Positions 34,759 through 43,520 of a stretch of 64,000 nucleotides of DNA are shown one piece after another. The translations under genes and the position numbers were made by a program. The notes beneath the pieces were generated by a model. The model had not been told where the DNA came from, did no database searches, and saw only the letters and a program-made list of their open reading frames with translations. How positions within the stretch are numbered: position 1 is the first letter of the stretch; each line of letters begins with the position of its first letter. The DNA is from UBA11740 sp049273695 (lineage in GTDB: Bacteria; Acidobacteriota; Blastocatellia; Pyrinomonadales; Pyrinomonadaceae), in contig JBASRE010000016.1 in the NCBI GenBank assembly GCA_049273695.1, positions 13,820-77,819 of the forward strand, read 5' to 3'.

Positions 34759-36441
34759 ATGCCAGCGACACTCAATCAATTGCTCGACAAGCTGGACGCG
34801 GCGAGGCGGTCGTACGGCTCTATCAAGAAGAGTGAGCTGGTGGGCACACTGACCCGACTGGCGAGCGCAAAAATCGCCGACGCGGATGAGCTCGTGCGGC
34901 TGCATGAGGCTCTCCTTTTTCTTGCCGCTTATCCACAAAGCAAAGCGGTTCTGGGAAAAATCGAGCGCTTGTTGAAGTCTGTGCGGCAGCGAGTTGCGAC
35001 CTTAGAAACCCAGGATTCCGATCTGTCGCCGCTCGACGCGCCGGAAGTTTCGGGAATCGCCGGCATGAGTGTGACGAGTAACTTCAGTTACGCGCTGGCG
35101 CGTTGGCTTGCGCGGAAGTATCCACGCCAACTGTCGATCGATTGGGATTGGATGGAAAACGAAGAGCAGTGGGCAGCGGTTCTTCCGCGATTTCTGCCGC
35201 TGCTGGCAGACGATGCGATGGTTGAGGCTCACGTGCCGCTACGCGAATGGTTGCGCGCGGCCACGGGCCGGCAGAATGAAATTGTTTGGCTGCTCGATCG
35301 ATTCGAGTCGCTCGACCTTACCGAGAAACAACGGGCCGAGCTGTACGATTCGCTAAAGCTTCACGTCACCTGGAAGCATCCGTTCCGCGCGTCGCGGACA
35401 TTGATGCGACTCCCAACGCGAAAAATCTTTTTCCATCGAGAGCCTTTGATTCAACGTCGTGACATCTCGCTTGCCGCTAGACTCTCTTCGCCACCAATTC
35501 CAGTAAAGAAACTTTCGCGGCGCGAAGGCGAGAGGATTCTCGACCTGGCGCGCGAGACCTCAGCGGTGCGTTATCGCGAACTCCACGGCTTCACATATGG
35601 AGACGCGACGCGCATCGTGAAGGCAGATCTTGGACGTGGCACTGAAGCCTTCGTGATCGAAGTGCCACCCGAAGCTCGGCTGCCGCTGCGGGCTTATCAT
35701 GCGGCAATCATCTTCAAGAACGGCGTACCCGTCGCGTATTTCGAGGGGTTATCGCTCTGCGAACGAATGGAGAGCGGCTTTAATCTCTATTACACGTTCC
35801 GCGAAGGCGAGACGGCCTGGCTGTACGCGCGCATTCTGCGTTTGATGCGACAACTGCTTGGCGTCACGGTGTTCTCGATCGAGCCTTACCAGATTGGCCA
35901 CGAGAACGAAGAGGGCATCGAATCCGGCGCGTTCTGGTTTTATCGCAAGCTGGGTTTTCGGCCAGTGCGACCAGAGATTCTGAAATTAACGCAGGCCGAA
36001 GAGCGAAAGGTGGCGAACGGCCGGCGGTACCGAACGTCACCCGGCACGTTGCGGAAGCTCGCGGCCGGCTACATGGTGTTCGAAACTCCGGCGGCCACGA
36101 AGAAATCCGGCGCGTGGGATCGCTTTGAAGCGCGCAATATCGGGCTCGCGCTGCAGCGCCGCATGGCGCGGGAGTTCCGCGGCGATCCGGAGAACATTCG
36201 GGCACACTCAATTGATTTTGTTCGTCGCGCGCTCAACGTGAAAGCGCTAACCAGTGACAGCGATCTGCCACTCGTGCTTGCGATGATTCCCGGCCTCAAG
36301 AACTGGTCTGCCGCTGACAAGGAACTCGCGGCGCGCGTACTCTCTGCGAAGCAAGGCCGGGACGAAGCTCACTACCTCAAACAAATGCAAAAGCACGCAT
36401 TGCTGCGTGCTTTCATGATCGGATTAGGTTCGAAGCCGTAG
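34759..36441 (+). CDS. Unrecognised 560-residue protein with GNAT-like segment
   Basis: A soluble protein with no signal or membrane segment. The N-terminal half (about 1-240) is helical and Leu/Arg-rich. The C-terminal part (about 280-430) contains strands (FVIEVPPEARLPLR, AAIIFKNGVPVAYFEG) and ESGAFWFYRKLGFRPV, the typical phrase of the last strand-helix of GNAT acetyltransferases, so an acyl-transfer fold is possible. No acetyl-CoA loop could be confirmed. It ends immediately next to the convergent zinc-ribbon gene (no gap). Confidence 0.65.
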   Translation: MPATLNQLLDKLDAARRSYGSIKKSELVGTLTRLASAKIADADELVRLHEALLFLAAYPQSKAVLGKIERLLKSVRQRVATLETQDSDLSPLDAPEVSGIAGMSVTSNFSYALARWLARKYPRQLSIDWDWMENEEQWAAVLPRFLPLLADDAMVEAHVPLREWLRAATGRQNEIVWLLDRFESLDLTEKQRAELYDSLKLHVTWKHPFRASRTLMRLPTRKIFFHREPLIQRRDISLAARLSSPPIPVKKLSRREGERILDLARETSAVRYRELHGFTYGDATRIVKADLGRGTEAFVIEVPPEARLPLRAYHAAIIFKNGVPVAYFEGLSLCERMESGFNLYYTFREGETAWLYARILRLMRQLLGVTVFSIEPYQIGHENEEGIESGAFWFYRKLGFRPVRPEILKLTQAEERKVANGRRYRTSPGTLRKLAAGYMVFETPAATKKSGAWDRFEARNIGLALQRRMAREFRGDPENIRAHSIDFVRRALNVKALTSDSDLPLVLAMIPGLKNWSAADKELAARVLSAKQGRDEAHYLKQMQKHALLRAFMIGLGSKP

Positions 36442-37227
36442 TTAGATTGGAGCGACGTCGAGCGCGCGATAGAACTCGCGATAGAGTTCGTTGTAGTGGC
36501 GCAGCGAAACCTCGAGTGCGTCCGGCATGCGATCGATGTCCGCCGGGTTCACCACAAGGTTCGCGTTGTGGAGAAAGCCGGCATGCAAGTCCATGGTGCG
36601 CGCGTTTGGAGTGATGAAAACGAAAAACAGGCGACGACGCTCGGCAGGCCGCATCAATTTGATTTCGCGCATCACAAAGGCAAAGCCTTGTTCGACAGGG
36701 TCAAAGCCTGATTCGAGCACCAGCACATCCATTCGATCTTCACGCATGCGCCCGAGCGCTTCAGCCGTGTTTTCCGCGACGTAAACTTCAAAATCCAGGG
36801 TCGCCAATCCTTCGGCTATAGTTTGCCGCTGCGGTGTGTCTGTGCAAACCAGGGCCTTTCGTCGATCCCACGCCGGACGCTTTGGACCTGCCATCTTGGC
36901 GGCGACCGGATCCTTCTGACGCAATACATCAGCGAGAACCTTGGCCAAATCGGCGTAGCCATTCGGTGTTGATTGACTCGCGTCGGACGCGACTTCGGAC
37001 GATTTGAAAGGCGCAGCCGCAGGCGGCTTCTCGAAGGCTGATACTGTTGGCGATGGCGGTGTCATGTCTGCCGGAAGCGAAACGTGGACATCAGAGTCCG
37101 TCGCAGATGAGACTCTGATCTCAACACTGCCCTGACACTTTGGGCAGCGGGCTTTGGAAACGTTCGACGGAATCTTACTTTCGTCGAGTTGCAGTCGCGT
37201 TTTGCAGTTTGAGCAGATTACGAGCAT
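36442..37227 (-). CDS. Zinc-ribbon (MJ0042-type) protein with receiver-like domain
   Basis: A 261-residue protein. Cys5/Cys8 and Cys28/Cys31 form an MJ0042-type zinc ribbon, followed by a Pro/Ser-rich linker (about 45-110) and a C-terminal alpha/beta domain (about 115-260) reading KALVCTDTPQRQTIAEGL and DVLVLESGFDP, the layout of a response-regulator receiver. The phospho-acceptor Asp position carries Glu, so it may be unphosphorylated. It follows the PilT gene by 16 nt and probably shares its transcript. Confidence 0.7.
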   Translation of the reverse strand: MLVICSNCKTRLQLDESKIPSNVSKARCPKCQGSVEIRVSSATDSDVHVSLPADMTPPSPTVSAFEKPPAAAPFKSSEVASDASQSTPNGYADLAKVLADVLRQKDPVAAKMAGPKRPAWDRRKALVCTDTPQRQTIAEGLATLDFEVYVAENTAEALGRMREDRMDVLVLESGFDPVEQGFAFVMREIKLMRPAERRRLFFVFITPNARTMDLHAGFLHNANLVVNPADIDRMPDALEVSLRHYNELYREFYRALDVAPI

Positions 37228-37243
37228 CGGTTGTTTGAGTTGG

Positions 37244-38428
37244 TTAATCGGTGAGGCTGATCACTGAGGATGTCAGCGCAGACTGTTCAGGCACAAAAGT
37301 ATCGGTCTGAGAGCGAATGAAGTCGTCGGATGACGTCAATCCTTTCAGGGCCAGCAATAAGTTGTTCTGATTCGTCGCGAACGCCAGACCATCTTCAAGA
37401 GTGACGACTTCGCGCTCAATCAAATTCTTAATCACCGAATCAAAATCCTGCATGCCTTCAAGCTTTCCGTCGCGCATCGCCTCGAGCAGGGACTTGCCTT
37501 CCACTTCGCCGTTTTCGATGTATTCGCGCGTCCGCGGTGTCGAACGCAGAATTTCGACGGCGGCAACGCGACCGCGAAGATCGGCACGCGGAACCAAACG
37601 TTGCGAGACGATGTAACGGAAGGTCTGCGCGAGTCGGGTGCGAATGACCGGCTCTTCATTCTTCGGATAAAGTCCAATGATGCGATCGATCGTCTTTGAA
37701 GCATCGATCGTGTGCAAGGTGGAGAGCACGAGGTGGCCGGTTTCAGCGGCTTCGAGCGCGATCTCAGTAGTTTCATAATCGCGCATTTCGCCGATCAGAA
37801 TCACTTTCGGCGCCTGCCGCAACGCGGCGCGCAGCGCGGAAGGAAAATCTTTCGTGTCGTGACCTACTTCGCGTTGATTGATGGTCGAGTTCTTGTGCGT
37901 GTGCAGGTACTCGATGGGATCCTCAATGGCGACGACGTGATAGTGTTTGGTCTCGTTAATGACGTCGATGACCGCTGCGAGCGTGGAACTCTTTCCGGAT
38001 CCGGTCGGGCCTGTAATCAGGACCAGGCCATTGCGCAGTTCTGAGATCTCGGCAAGCTGCGGTGGCAGGTGCAACGAATTAAGCGTGGGAATGTCGGTGG
38101 GAATTACGCGCATCACGATCGAGTACACCCCGCGTTGCTGGAAAATATTGCAACGAAAGCGTGCGCGCGAAGGCAGCGAGTAACTCAAATCCGCCGTGCC
38201 CGTCTCTACGAGCCGTTCAGCCGCTTCGGCATTTTCCTGAAGCAGCGTCATCGCGATGATTTCAGTTTGGTAAGGCGTGAGTTTCTGCAATCCAAGTGGT
38301 TGGACCGGCGTCAGCTTGCCGTTTATTTCGACCTGCGGTAGCTGGCCGACGGAGAAATTGAGGTCGCTGATCTTGTCTGAGACCAGCAACATACGCTCGA
38401 TAATTGGCGGTAGATCGAAGAAACTCAT
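37244..38428 (-). CDS. pilT: PilT-family type IV pilus retraction ATPase
   Basis: A 394-residue hexameric ATPase of the GspE/PilT group. Walker A GPTGSGKSS (about residue 140), Asp box DPIEYLH, Walker B VILIGEMRDYET and the His box TGHLVLSTLHT are intact. The N-terminal PAS-like half and length fit PilT rather than the longer PilB. Drives pilus disassembly for twitching. Cotranscribed with the zinc-ribbon/receiver-like gene; pilus assembly genes lie at 40406-43393. Confidence 0.88.
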   Translation of the reverse strand: MSFFDLPPIIERMLLVSDKISDLNFSVGQLPQVEINGKLTPVQPLGLQKLTPYQTEIIAMTLLQENAEAAERLVETGTADLSYSLPSRARFRCNIFQQRGVYSIVMRVIPTDIPTLNSLHLPPQLAEISELRNGLVLITGPTGSGKSSTLAAVIDVINETKHYHVVAIEDPIEYLHTHKNSTINQREVGHDTKDFPSALRAALRQAPKVILIGEMRDYETTEIALEAAETGHLVLSTLHTIDASKTIDRIIGLYPKNEEPVIRTRLAQTFRYIVSQRLVPRADLRGRVAAVEILRSTPRTREYIENGEVEGKSLLEAMRDGKLEGMQDFDSVIKNLIEREVVTLEDGLAFATNQNNLLLALKGLTSSDDFIRSQTDTFVPEQSALTSSVISLTD

Positions 38429-38572
38429 GCAGAGTCAGGCTCCAGGACTGAGGCTTTAATAAGGGCTCAAGAGGGAGGAAGGTTCGGAATTGACCGCTTT
38501 TTGCGCGGCGATCCATTCTCGCTGATGCTTCGGCGAAAACGCAAGCAAAAAATATTAGCGGCTAATTTGAGT

Positions 38573-39202
38573 TCAAACACCGGCGAGCTCAAGCATTCTT
38601 CGCATGTTTTGCTCGATCATTGACGGTGCGCCGATAACTGAGGAGATGACCGCAACAGAATCTGCGCCGGCCTCGAGGACGGCTTGGACGTTAGCGGCGG
38701 TGATCCCGCCGATGGCCACGAGTGGAAGTTCCGCGGCAATGTTCCTGACCGCGCGCAACTGCTCGAGTCCCACTATCGGATCGTGATCCGGTTTAGTGCT
38801 GGTTGTGAAAACGGGTCCGAATGCGACGTAGTCGATTGGCAGACGCACTGCCGATTCCATCTGTTGCTGAGTGTGTGTGGAGAAGCCAATCAACGTATCG
38901 TCTCGAACCAAACGACGCGCGGCTTCGGCTGGCATGTCGTCTTGTCCAAGGTGGACGCCCCGAGCGCTAATTGCCATTGCGATGTCAACGCGATCGTTGA
39001 TAATCAATGTGACGCGATTGTCGCCGGCAACTTTGGACGCGGCTTCGGCGTCGCGAAGGAAATCGATCGGCGGCAGATGCTTTTCGCGCAGTTGGACGAG
39101 GGTGGCGCCACCATTGATGAGCCGCTGCACTTGTTCAGCATGACTCAGACCGGAAAGTTGTCGATCGGTGATGGGATAGATCTTCGGTAGCGTCAGTCGC
39201 AT
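38573..39202 (-). CDS. thiE: Thiamine phosphate synthase
   Basis: A 209-residue TIM-barrel enzyme joining hydroxymethylpyrimidine diphosphate to thiazole phosphate. YPITDR at the start, GATLVQLREKHL, LIINDRVDIA, GVHLGQDDM, YVAFGPVFTTSTK and VAIGGI are all family motifs and the length is normal. No other thiamine gene and no TPP riboswitch was seen upstream; its start codon overlaps that of a divergent small gene. Confidence 0.95.
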   Translation of the reverse strand: MRLTLPKIYPITDRQLSGLSHAEQVQRLINGGATLVQLREKHLPPIDFLRDAEAASKVAGDNRVTLIINDRVDIAMAISARGVHLGQDDMPAEAARRLVRDDTLIGFSTHTQQQMESAVRLPIDYVAFGPVFTTSTKPDHDPIVGLEQLRAVRNIAAELPLVAIGGITAANVQAVLEAGADSVAVISSVIGAPSMIEQNMRRMLELAGV

Positions 39203-39392
39203 GTACTTCGAATCTTACGACAGCATGATTGATTCCGTGAGGTTCAGCAAAGAACCACTCGAAGAACCGCGCCATGAGCCAGAAGCTGACGATTCCTCCG
39301 AATACTACTACGACGATTCGACTGGCTACCGAATTTACAAACCTGAGAACGAAGACGAGGACCTGGAAGACGAGCGTGAAGAGGAAGAGTAA
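39201..39392 (+). CDS. Small acidic protein
   Basis: A 63-residue very acidic protein (poly-Glu/Asp end, YYYDDSTGYRIYKPE in the middle). Its ATG overlaps the thiE start on the other strand by two bases; an internal ATG at 39225 would relieve this. It abuts the convergent trmL gene exactly. No family recognised; it could be a partner of a basic protein. Confidence 0.45.
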   Translation: MYFESYDSMIDSVRFSKEPLEEPRHEPEADDSSEYYYDDSTGYRIYKPENEDEDLEDEREEEE

Positions 39393-39866
39393 TTAATCGC
39401 CGGGCGCTCGAACGAAAGCGCCGGTCTGCTTCAGCGCCTCGTACAATACAATCGCCACCGCATTTGCAAGGTTGAGGCTCCGCACGTTTGGATTCAACAT
39501 TGGAATCGTCACGCACTGATCCCAATTCGCTCGCAGAATTTGCTCCGACAATCCCCGACTTTCAGATCCGAATACGAGACAGTCCTGAGGGTGAAAACGC
39601 CAGTCAAAATAAGGCAAATTGGCTTTGGTGGTGAAGAAAACGAGGCGCGCCGGCTCTATTGAGCTTTGCAACTCTTCCAGATCACGGTGACGCGAGAGAT
39701 TTACCTCAGGCCAATAGTCCAAGCCGGCGCGGCGGACTGCGCGGTCATCAAGACGAAAGCCCGGTACGCCGACGATGTGCAGAGGCGTGTTAGTTGCGGC
39801 GCACAGACGCGCGATGTTGCCGGTGTTCTGGGGAATCTCGGGCTCGATGAGTGCGACCGTGATCAT
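39393..39866 (-). CDS. trmL: tRNA (cytidine/uridine-34 2'-O)-methyltransferase
   Basis: A 157-residue SPOUT methyltransferase that methylates the wobble base of tRNA-Leu. ALIEPEIPQNTGNIARLC is the opening motif, LVFGSESRGL motif 2 and IPMLNPNVRSLNLANAVAI motif 3, which forms the SAM-binding knot. Length fits TrmL (the short single-domain form). Confidence 0.93.
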   Translation of the reverse strand: MITVALIEPEIPQNTGNIARLCAATNTPLHIVGVPGFRLDDRAVRRAGLDYWPEVNLSRHRDLEELQSSIEPARLVFFTTKANLPYFDWRFHPQDCLVFGSESRGLSEQILRANWDQCVTIPMLNPNVRSLNLANAVAIVLYEALKQTGAFVRAPGD

Positions 39867-40024
39867 GATTTCATCGCCAAGTCTTCGGCTGCTGATCGGC
39901 GACCGCGCAAAATAATAGGAACGGCGGGTTAAAACATTCGCCGTTCCTTTTTCTAAGGGCCGCTAGGGCCTCACTTGGTGTGCGCCACGTGAACGTGGTC
40001 GATGTTGTTTCCTGAGTTAACGAA

Positions 40025-40099
40025 CTATCTCTTCTTGGCGGCCTTCTTGGCGCCTTTTTTCTTGCCGCCTTTTTTCGCGGCCTTCTTCTTAGTTGCCAT
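40025..40099 (-). CDS. 24-residue Lys/Ala-rich (histone H1-like) peptide
   Basis: The ATG at 40099 opens a 24-residue frame reading MATKKKAAKKGGKKKGAKKA and ending AKKR, with 13 lysines and no acidic residue. GGAG lies 10 nt before the ATG and a near-consensus promoter lies about 90 nt further upstream, so it is probably expressed. It resembles the C-terminal tails of bacterial H1-like proteins and may bind nucleic acid. It could also be a ribosomal-protein-like small basic protein. It is too short to be found by usual gene callers. Confidence 0.7.
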   Translation of the reverse strand: MATKKKAAKKGGKKKGAKKAAKKR

Positions 40100-40196
40100 A
40101 TTGTCGTTTCTCCTTCTTAGTTTTCAGGTTGTGACCACAAGATGCTGCGTTGCTGTAACTCTTGTGGTCTAGAGAAAACGGCGCACAACATGTTGC

Positions 40197-40225
40197 TATA
40201 TAAACTTAATTCGCATGCTTGTCAA
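40197..40225 (-). promoter_or_regulatory. Strong sigma-70 promoter for the Lys/Ala peptide
   Basis: On the minus strand TTGACA (40225-40220) is separated by exactly 17 nt from TATATA (40202-40197). Transcription would start near 40190, giving a roughly 90-nt leader before the 24-residue peptide at 40099-40025. The surrounding sequence is AT-rich. It is the best -35/-10 pair in this part of the window. Confidence 0.75.
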
Positions 40226-40405
40226 CAATTTATTACAGGCGCAGAAAATTATTTTGCAGCTCTCACTGCATGAGTGCGCGCACTGGACGTCGCATAAAGT
40301 TGCAGAGAGGAGGTGCAGATCACATCGCGAGTGATACGAAATGGCGTGCGTGTGACCGAAGAAAAATTCTTGCGTGACGTGACGATGATGAGTTGACGTG
40401 AGTGA
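40226..40405. other. Spacer between the Lys/Ala peptide promoter and the pseudopilin gene
   Basis: No convincing gene, hairpin or repeat seen; a 63-codon frame crosses it on the minus strand but lacks a ribosome-binding site and overlaps the pseudopilin end. Confidence 0.4.
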
Positions 40406-41053
40406 TCAGCGGAACATTGGTGTGAAGATCCATTCATCATGTCGCTCGATGCCGAAGAAAGAGATCACAGAGTCTCTTTGACTGCTGCTTGCAACGCCGA
40501 TGAACGGACCGGACACGTCAGACGACGTGCTCCCAAGACTCGGAGCGGAGCCCCCTGATTCAACATCCAAAACATTACTCACCCGTGGGATGAGACTGGC
40601 GAGCGCGTTAAACTCCTGACGAGGGGCCGGTGGAATACCGCCTGAGTAGAGCGTCAAAGCCTGCACAAATCCTCGAAAATCCTGAGAAGTTGGGCCGATC
40701 AGCTGCCATTCGCCGTCTGAAGAAAGAGGATCGCGGGCGGCTGACGGACGGAGGATTTGCAGGCGCTTGGTCCGACCTGGAAGCTGCACGCCTTCAAGCA
40801 ATTGATCCATCGAAGTCGGAAGTGCGTTGACGCCCTGAGCGCCACGCGAGCGATAGTAAGCACGGATTGCGTCTCCGACCTGATCGCCGCGGAACAAAGC
40901 CTCCTTCTCCCGCTCGCGCTGCGTTTGTTGTTGCACGCGCGGAGCGACAGCGAGCGCGAACATCGCAAGCAATGACATCAACGCCAGCAGCGAGACGAGA
41001 GCGTAACCGCGTTGGCGGTCGTCACAGCCCTTATGTGCTTTAACAGTTCGCAT
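40406..41053 (-). CDS. Pseudopilin-like protein of the type IV pilus/type II secretion cluster
   Basis: A 215-residue protein. A basic start with RGYALVSLLALMSLLAMFALAV resembles a class III prepilin signal (G followed by a hydrophobic helix). Then a coiled region with QQQTQREREKEALFRGDQVGDAIRAYY, typical of GspG/GspK-like proteins, and a beta-rich end. Last gene of the operon after pilN, pilO and a PilP-like gene. Confidence 0.75.
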   Translation of the reverse strand: MRTVKAHKGCDDRQRGYALVSLLALMSLLAMFALAVAPRVQQQTQREREKEALFRGDQVGDAIRAYYRSRGAQGVNALPTSMDQLLEGVQLPGRTKRLQILRPSAARDPLSSDGEWQLIGPTSQDFRGFVQALTLYSGGIPPAPRQEFNALASLIPRVSNVLDVESGGSAPSLGSTSSDVSGPFIGVASSSQRDSVISFFGIERHDEWIFTPMFR

Positions 41054-41062
41054 GACTACAAA

Positions 41063-41947
41063 CTACGGGTCGTCGTCAACGACTGGGCGTCGCACCGGAG
41101 GCCGGCCGCCGCCCGTGCTCGAGTCGGGTGAGAACGCGAGTGTGTGCGGGATCTTCAGGTTGACGTCGACGAGTTTCAGTTCTTTGTCCGAGATGCTGAT
41201 GAGACGAAATCGACCGCCTACCAGATCGCCCCGTTGCACATTCACGAGCTCTTTGTTGTTCTTGTCCTGAAGCACAGCAATGTCGTTTGCACGAGGCTTG
41301 CCGATCAGACCGATGTACGTGAAGTTAGGCACTGGTGCAGCGGTAACGTTCAGGTTGATAGTGTTTGAATACAATGCGCCGTCGGCTGTGCGCACTTCGA
41401 CCCTGCGACTGCCGGGATTCACAATCATGTCGGCCGTCACTGTCGTAGCGACCTGTTGTGCGCTAATGATGCGCGTTTGCATCGCCCGGCCGTCGATGAC
41501 GATTCTGACGCCCGGCACGAACTTGTCGCCGACGACCTGCAAACTGAATTCACCGGTGCGGGCGAAAACGCTCGCGGGCGATACGGTCGAAACAGTTAGC
41601 GGTGGTGTGGGAACCGGAGTCGGTGTGGGCGTAGGCTTTGCCGCAGGAGGTGGCGGCACGAAGTAAGCAAAAATGTTCCGATCGGCCTCTGGCGCCCCGA
41701 CTACGGTGCCGTTGAAATCGATTTCCTGATAGACCGAAATGTCGTCGTCGCCGCTATTGTCGGGCGCCGGTGTGTTTGTCCGGCGCTGCGGAGTTGGCGT
41801 CGGTGACCCGGTCGGGCGATTCGTCGGCTTCGTCGATCCGCCGCCGAGAAATATGTAGCCGAGCACGATAATTGCCGCCAAGCCGAGCACGGCCGCAGCG
41901 ATCATCTTTTTCTTCTCGTTAGGGTTATTTGGATCGAAGAGTTGCAT
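41063..41947 (-). CDS. PilP-like pilus assembly protein with IPT/TIG domain
   Basis: A 294-residue membrane-anchored protein. One N-terminal helix (about 16-34), Pro/Thr-rich linkers (about 40-65 and 100-115), an IPT/TIG-like immunoglobulin domain (about 118-200; TVSPASVFARTGEFSLQVVG and IDGRAMQTRIIS) and a C-terminal strand-rich domain reading YIGLIGKPRANDIAVLQDKN and VNVQRGDLVGGRFRLISIS like the PilP/GspC homology region. Immediately downstream of pilO. The added TIG domain is unusual for PilP. Confidence 0.6.
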   Translation of the reverse strand: MQLFDPNNPNEKKKMIAAAVLGLAAIIVLGYIFLGGGSTKPTNRPTGSPTPTPQRRTNTPAPDNSGDDDISVYQEIDFNGTVVGAPEADRNIFAYFVPPPPAAKPTPTPTPVPTPPLTVSTVSPASVFARTGEFSLQVVGDKFVPGVRIVIDGRAMQTRIISAQQVATTVTADMIVNPGSRRVEVRTADGALYSNTINLNVTAAPVPNFTYIGLIGKPRANDIAVLQDKNNKELVNVQRGDLVGGRFRLISISDKELKLVDVNLKIPHTLAFSPDSSTGGGRPPVRRPVVDDDP

Positions 41948-41987
41948 CTTGCTTATAGCTCACGCGCCGATTCAATTTCGAGCGCTA

Positions 41988-42758
41988 TTATTGCGCGCTA
42001 ACTACCTCTGGCCGGTGAAAGTATGTGGCCATCTCCAGCCGCAGGCTGACTAGAGTCGCGCGGCCTCCGGTCGCCCCACCTGCCGTCGAGGGTTCGCTGG
42101 CAATTCCTGATTGCGTCACGCTTTCAAGCTCGACCTCATTAATAATCAAAAATTGCCGGCTGCTTTCGATCTCTCGGACAAAGCGCCGCACACGCTGGTA
42201 CGGCCCTTCAACGGTAACGCTGACGGCAATGCCCGGATAGATCGTTTGCCACTTCGCGCTGGTTTGCTTTTCAGCACTGGTAGTCGCCGCGACCTGTCCC
42301 TTCGAGCCGATCGGCTCAAGCGGTGTGTAGGTTGGGCCGGCGGTATTTCGCAGCCCATTACTCTTAATCAGATCGTTCACGGTCGCGTACAGCGACATGC
42401 GACCGGACGACGGGTTCGGGAGCCAATTCCTTTCAAAGTCGCTCATGCTGCTGGTGATCTTGTCGACTTGCTGGCGCACCGTCGTGTTCTGCTGAAGATT
42501 GCTTTGCGATGTGCGCAGGAACGCCTGCAAACGATCGCGTTCAAGTTGCAGTGTCGTCAGACGCGATTGGGCCGGCAAGTAAAAATAGAAGTAAGCGAAG
42601 ATTGTCAGGAGCGCGATCAGTACCGCGCCGGCCAATCCAATCAGTTCGGGCAGCCCGATCAAACTCAGCCCCGGCGCGGTCCGCAGCTTAGCGATGCTGA
42701 TTTGGCGTGGCCGGCGAGCTGCCACGGCCGGATTGGGCATGGGTTGCTCCTGGCTCAT
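41988..42758 (-). CDS. pilO: Type IV pilus inner-membrane protein PilO
   Basis: A 256-residue bitopic protein: one transmembrane helix (about 40-62), coiled coil (about 65-130; LQLERDRLQAFLRTSQSNLQ) and a C-terminal ferredoxin-like domain (VSVTVEGPYQRVRRFVREIE and FLIINEVELES). These are PilO features. Overlaps pilN by 4 bp. It forms the PilM/N/O/P alignment complex. Confidence 0.82.
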   Translation of the reverse strand: MSQEQPMPNPAVAARRPRQISIAKLRTAPGLSLIGLPELIGLAGAVLIALLTIFAYFYFYLPAQSRLTTLQLERDRLQAFLRTSQSNLQQNTTVRQQVDKITSSMSDFERNWLPNPSSGRMSLYATVNDLIKSNGLRNTAGPTYTPLEPIGSKGQVAATTSAEKQTSAKWQTIYPGIAVSVTVEGPYQRVRRFVREIESSRQFLIINEVELESVTQSGIASEPSTAGGATGGRATLVSLRLEMATYFHRPEVVSAQ

Positions 42759-43393
42759 CGCGTGCCGGCTCCTTCGCCCGCAGTGTCAGCTGCGCGTTTG
42801 TTTTGGCCGCTCGGCGTGATGCTGACACCCGCACGCGGAGCGTAGAAAACATTCATCGTGTATTCCTGGCCTGACTCGCCTCTGCCACGCGCGGCATCCT
42901 GCGAAACGAGTTCCGCATGAAAGATGCCCTGGCGCTCCATGTCTTCAATCATCTTAGTGACGGTGGTGGCCTCCTTGCTGGCTACGACCAGCTCAAGGTT
43001 GGTTACCGTGCGAGCGTCCTGACTGCGCACGCCCTTCACGGTAATTCGCGTGACGCGCACGCTCCCGGGCAGAGCGTCCTCGAGATCCGCAAACAGACGC
43101 GACCACGAGAACTGCTTGCGGTCCACGAGCGTATGTGCCGATTTCAGCGCCTGTTTCTGTTCCGGAGTGAGCGTGCTCCTGATCTCGTCGGCGCGTTTGT
43201 TGAGCGCGTCAGCCTGTTGGCGCAACTGCGCAACGTCACGCGCGGCGGTCTGAGCCTGGGCGTTGGTGTCGAAGGTCCATTTGGCGATGAAAATCAGCGC
43301 GATGACCGAGAACAGCGTCACAATCGCGGTCACCGTCCAGGGCAACGCGCGGTTGCGAAAAGGGGTACTCGAGAGATTTAGCTTAGTAATCAC
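42755..43393 (-). CDS. pilN: Type IV pilus inner-membrane protein PilN
   Basis: A 212-residue bitopic protein. The opening ITKLNLSSTPFRNR is the PilN cytosolic motif that binds PilM; a single helix (about 18-38), a coiled coil (about 45-90) and a ferredoxin-like domain (VRVTRITVKGV) follow. A PilM-type gene normally precedes pilN; here the upstream gene is a permease, so PilM must be encoded elsewhere. Confidence 0.82.
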   Translation of the reverse strand: MITKLNLSSTPFRNRALPWTVTAIVTLFSVIALIFIAKWTFDTNAQAQTAARDVAQLRQQADALNKRADEIRSTLTPEQKQALKSAHTLVDRKQFSWSRLFADLEDALPGSVRVTRITVKGVRSQDARTVTNLELVVASKEATTVTKMIEDMERQGIFHAELVSQDAARGRGESGQEYTMNVFYAPRAGVSITPSGQNKRAADTAGEGAGTR

Positions 43394-43520
43394 AACAAAC
43401 TTTCACGAAAAGGATACACGCCGTGCGTAAAAGCGCGCAAACGGCTGACGCTTCCCCTTACACGTTTGGAACCGGCCACGGGTTCAGAAAAGCAGTCGTC
43501 AGCCCCGTTGTTGGATGCAT

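Noticed and set aside
38429..39202. TPP riboswitch for thiE
   Set aside because: No thi-box-like sequence seen upstream of thiE, where a divergent small gene starts instead.
40249..40440. 63-codon frame between the Lys/Ala peptide promoter and the pseudopilin gene
   Set aside because: No ribosome-binding site and it overlaps the end of the pseudopilin gene.
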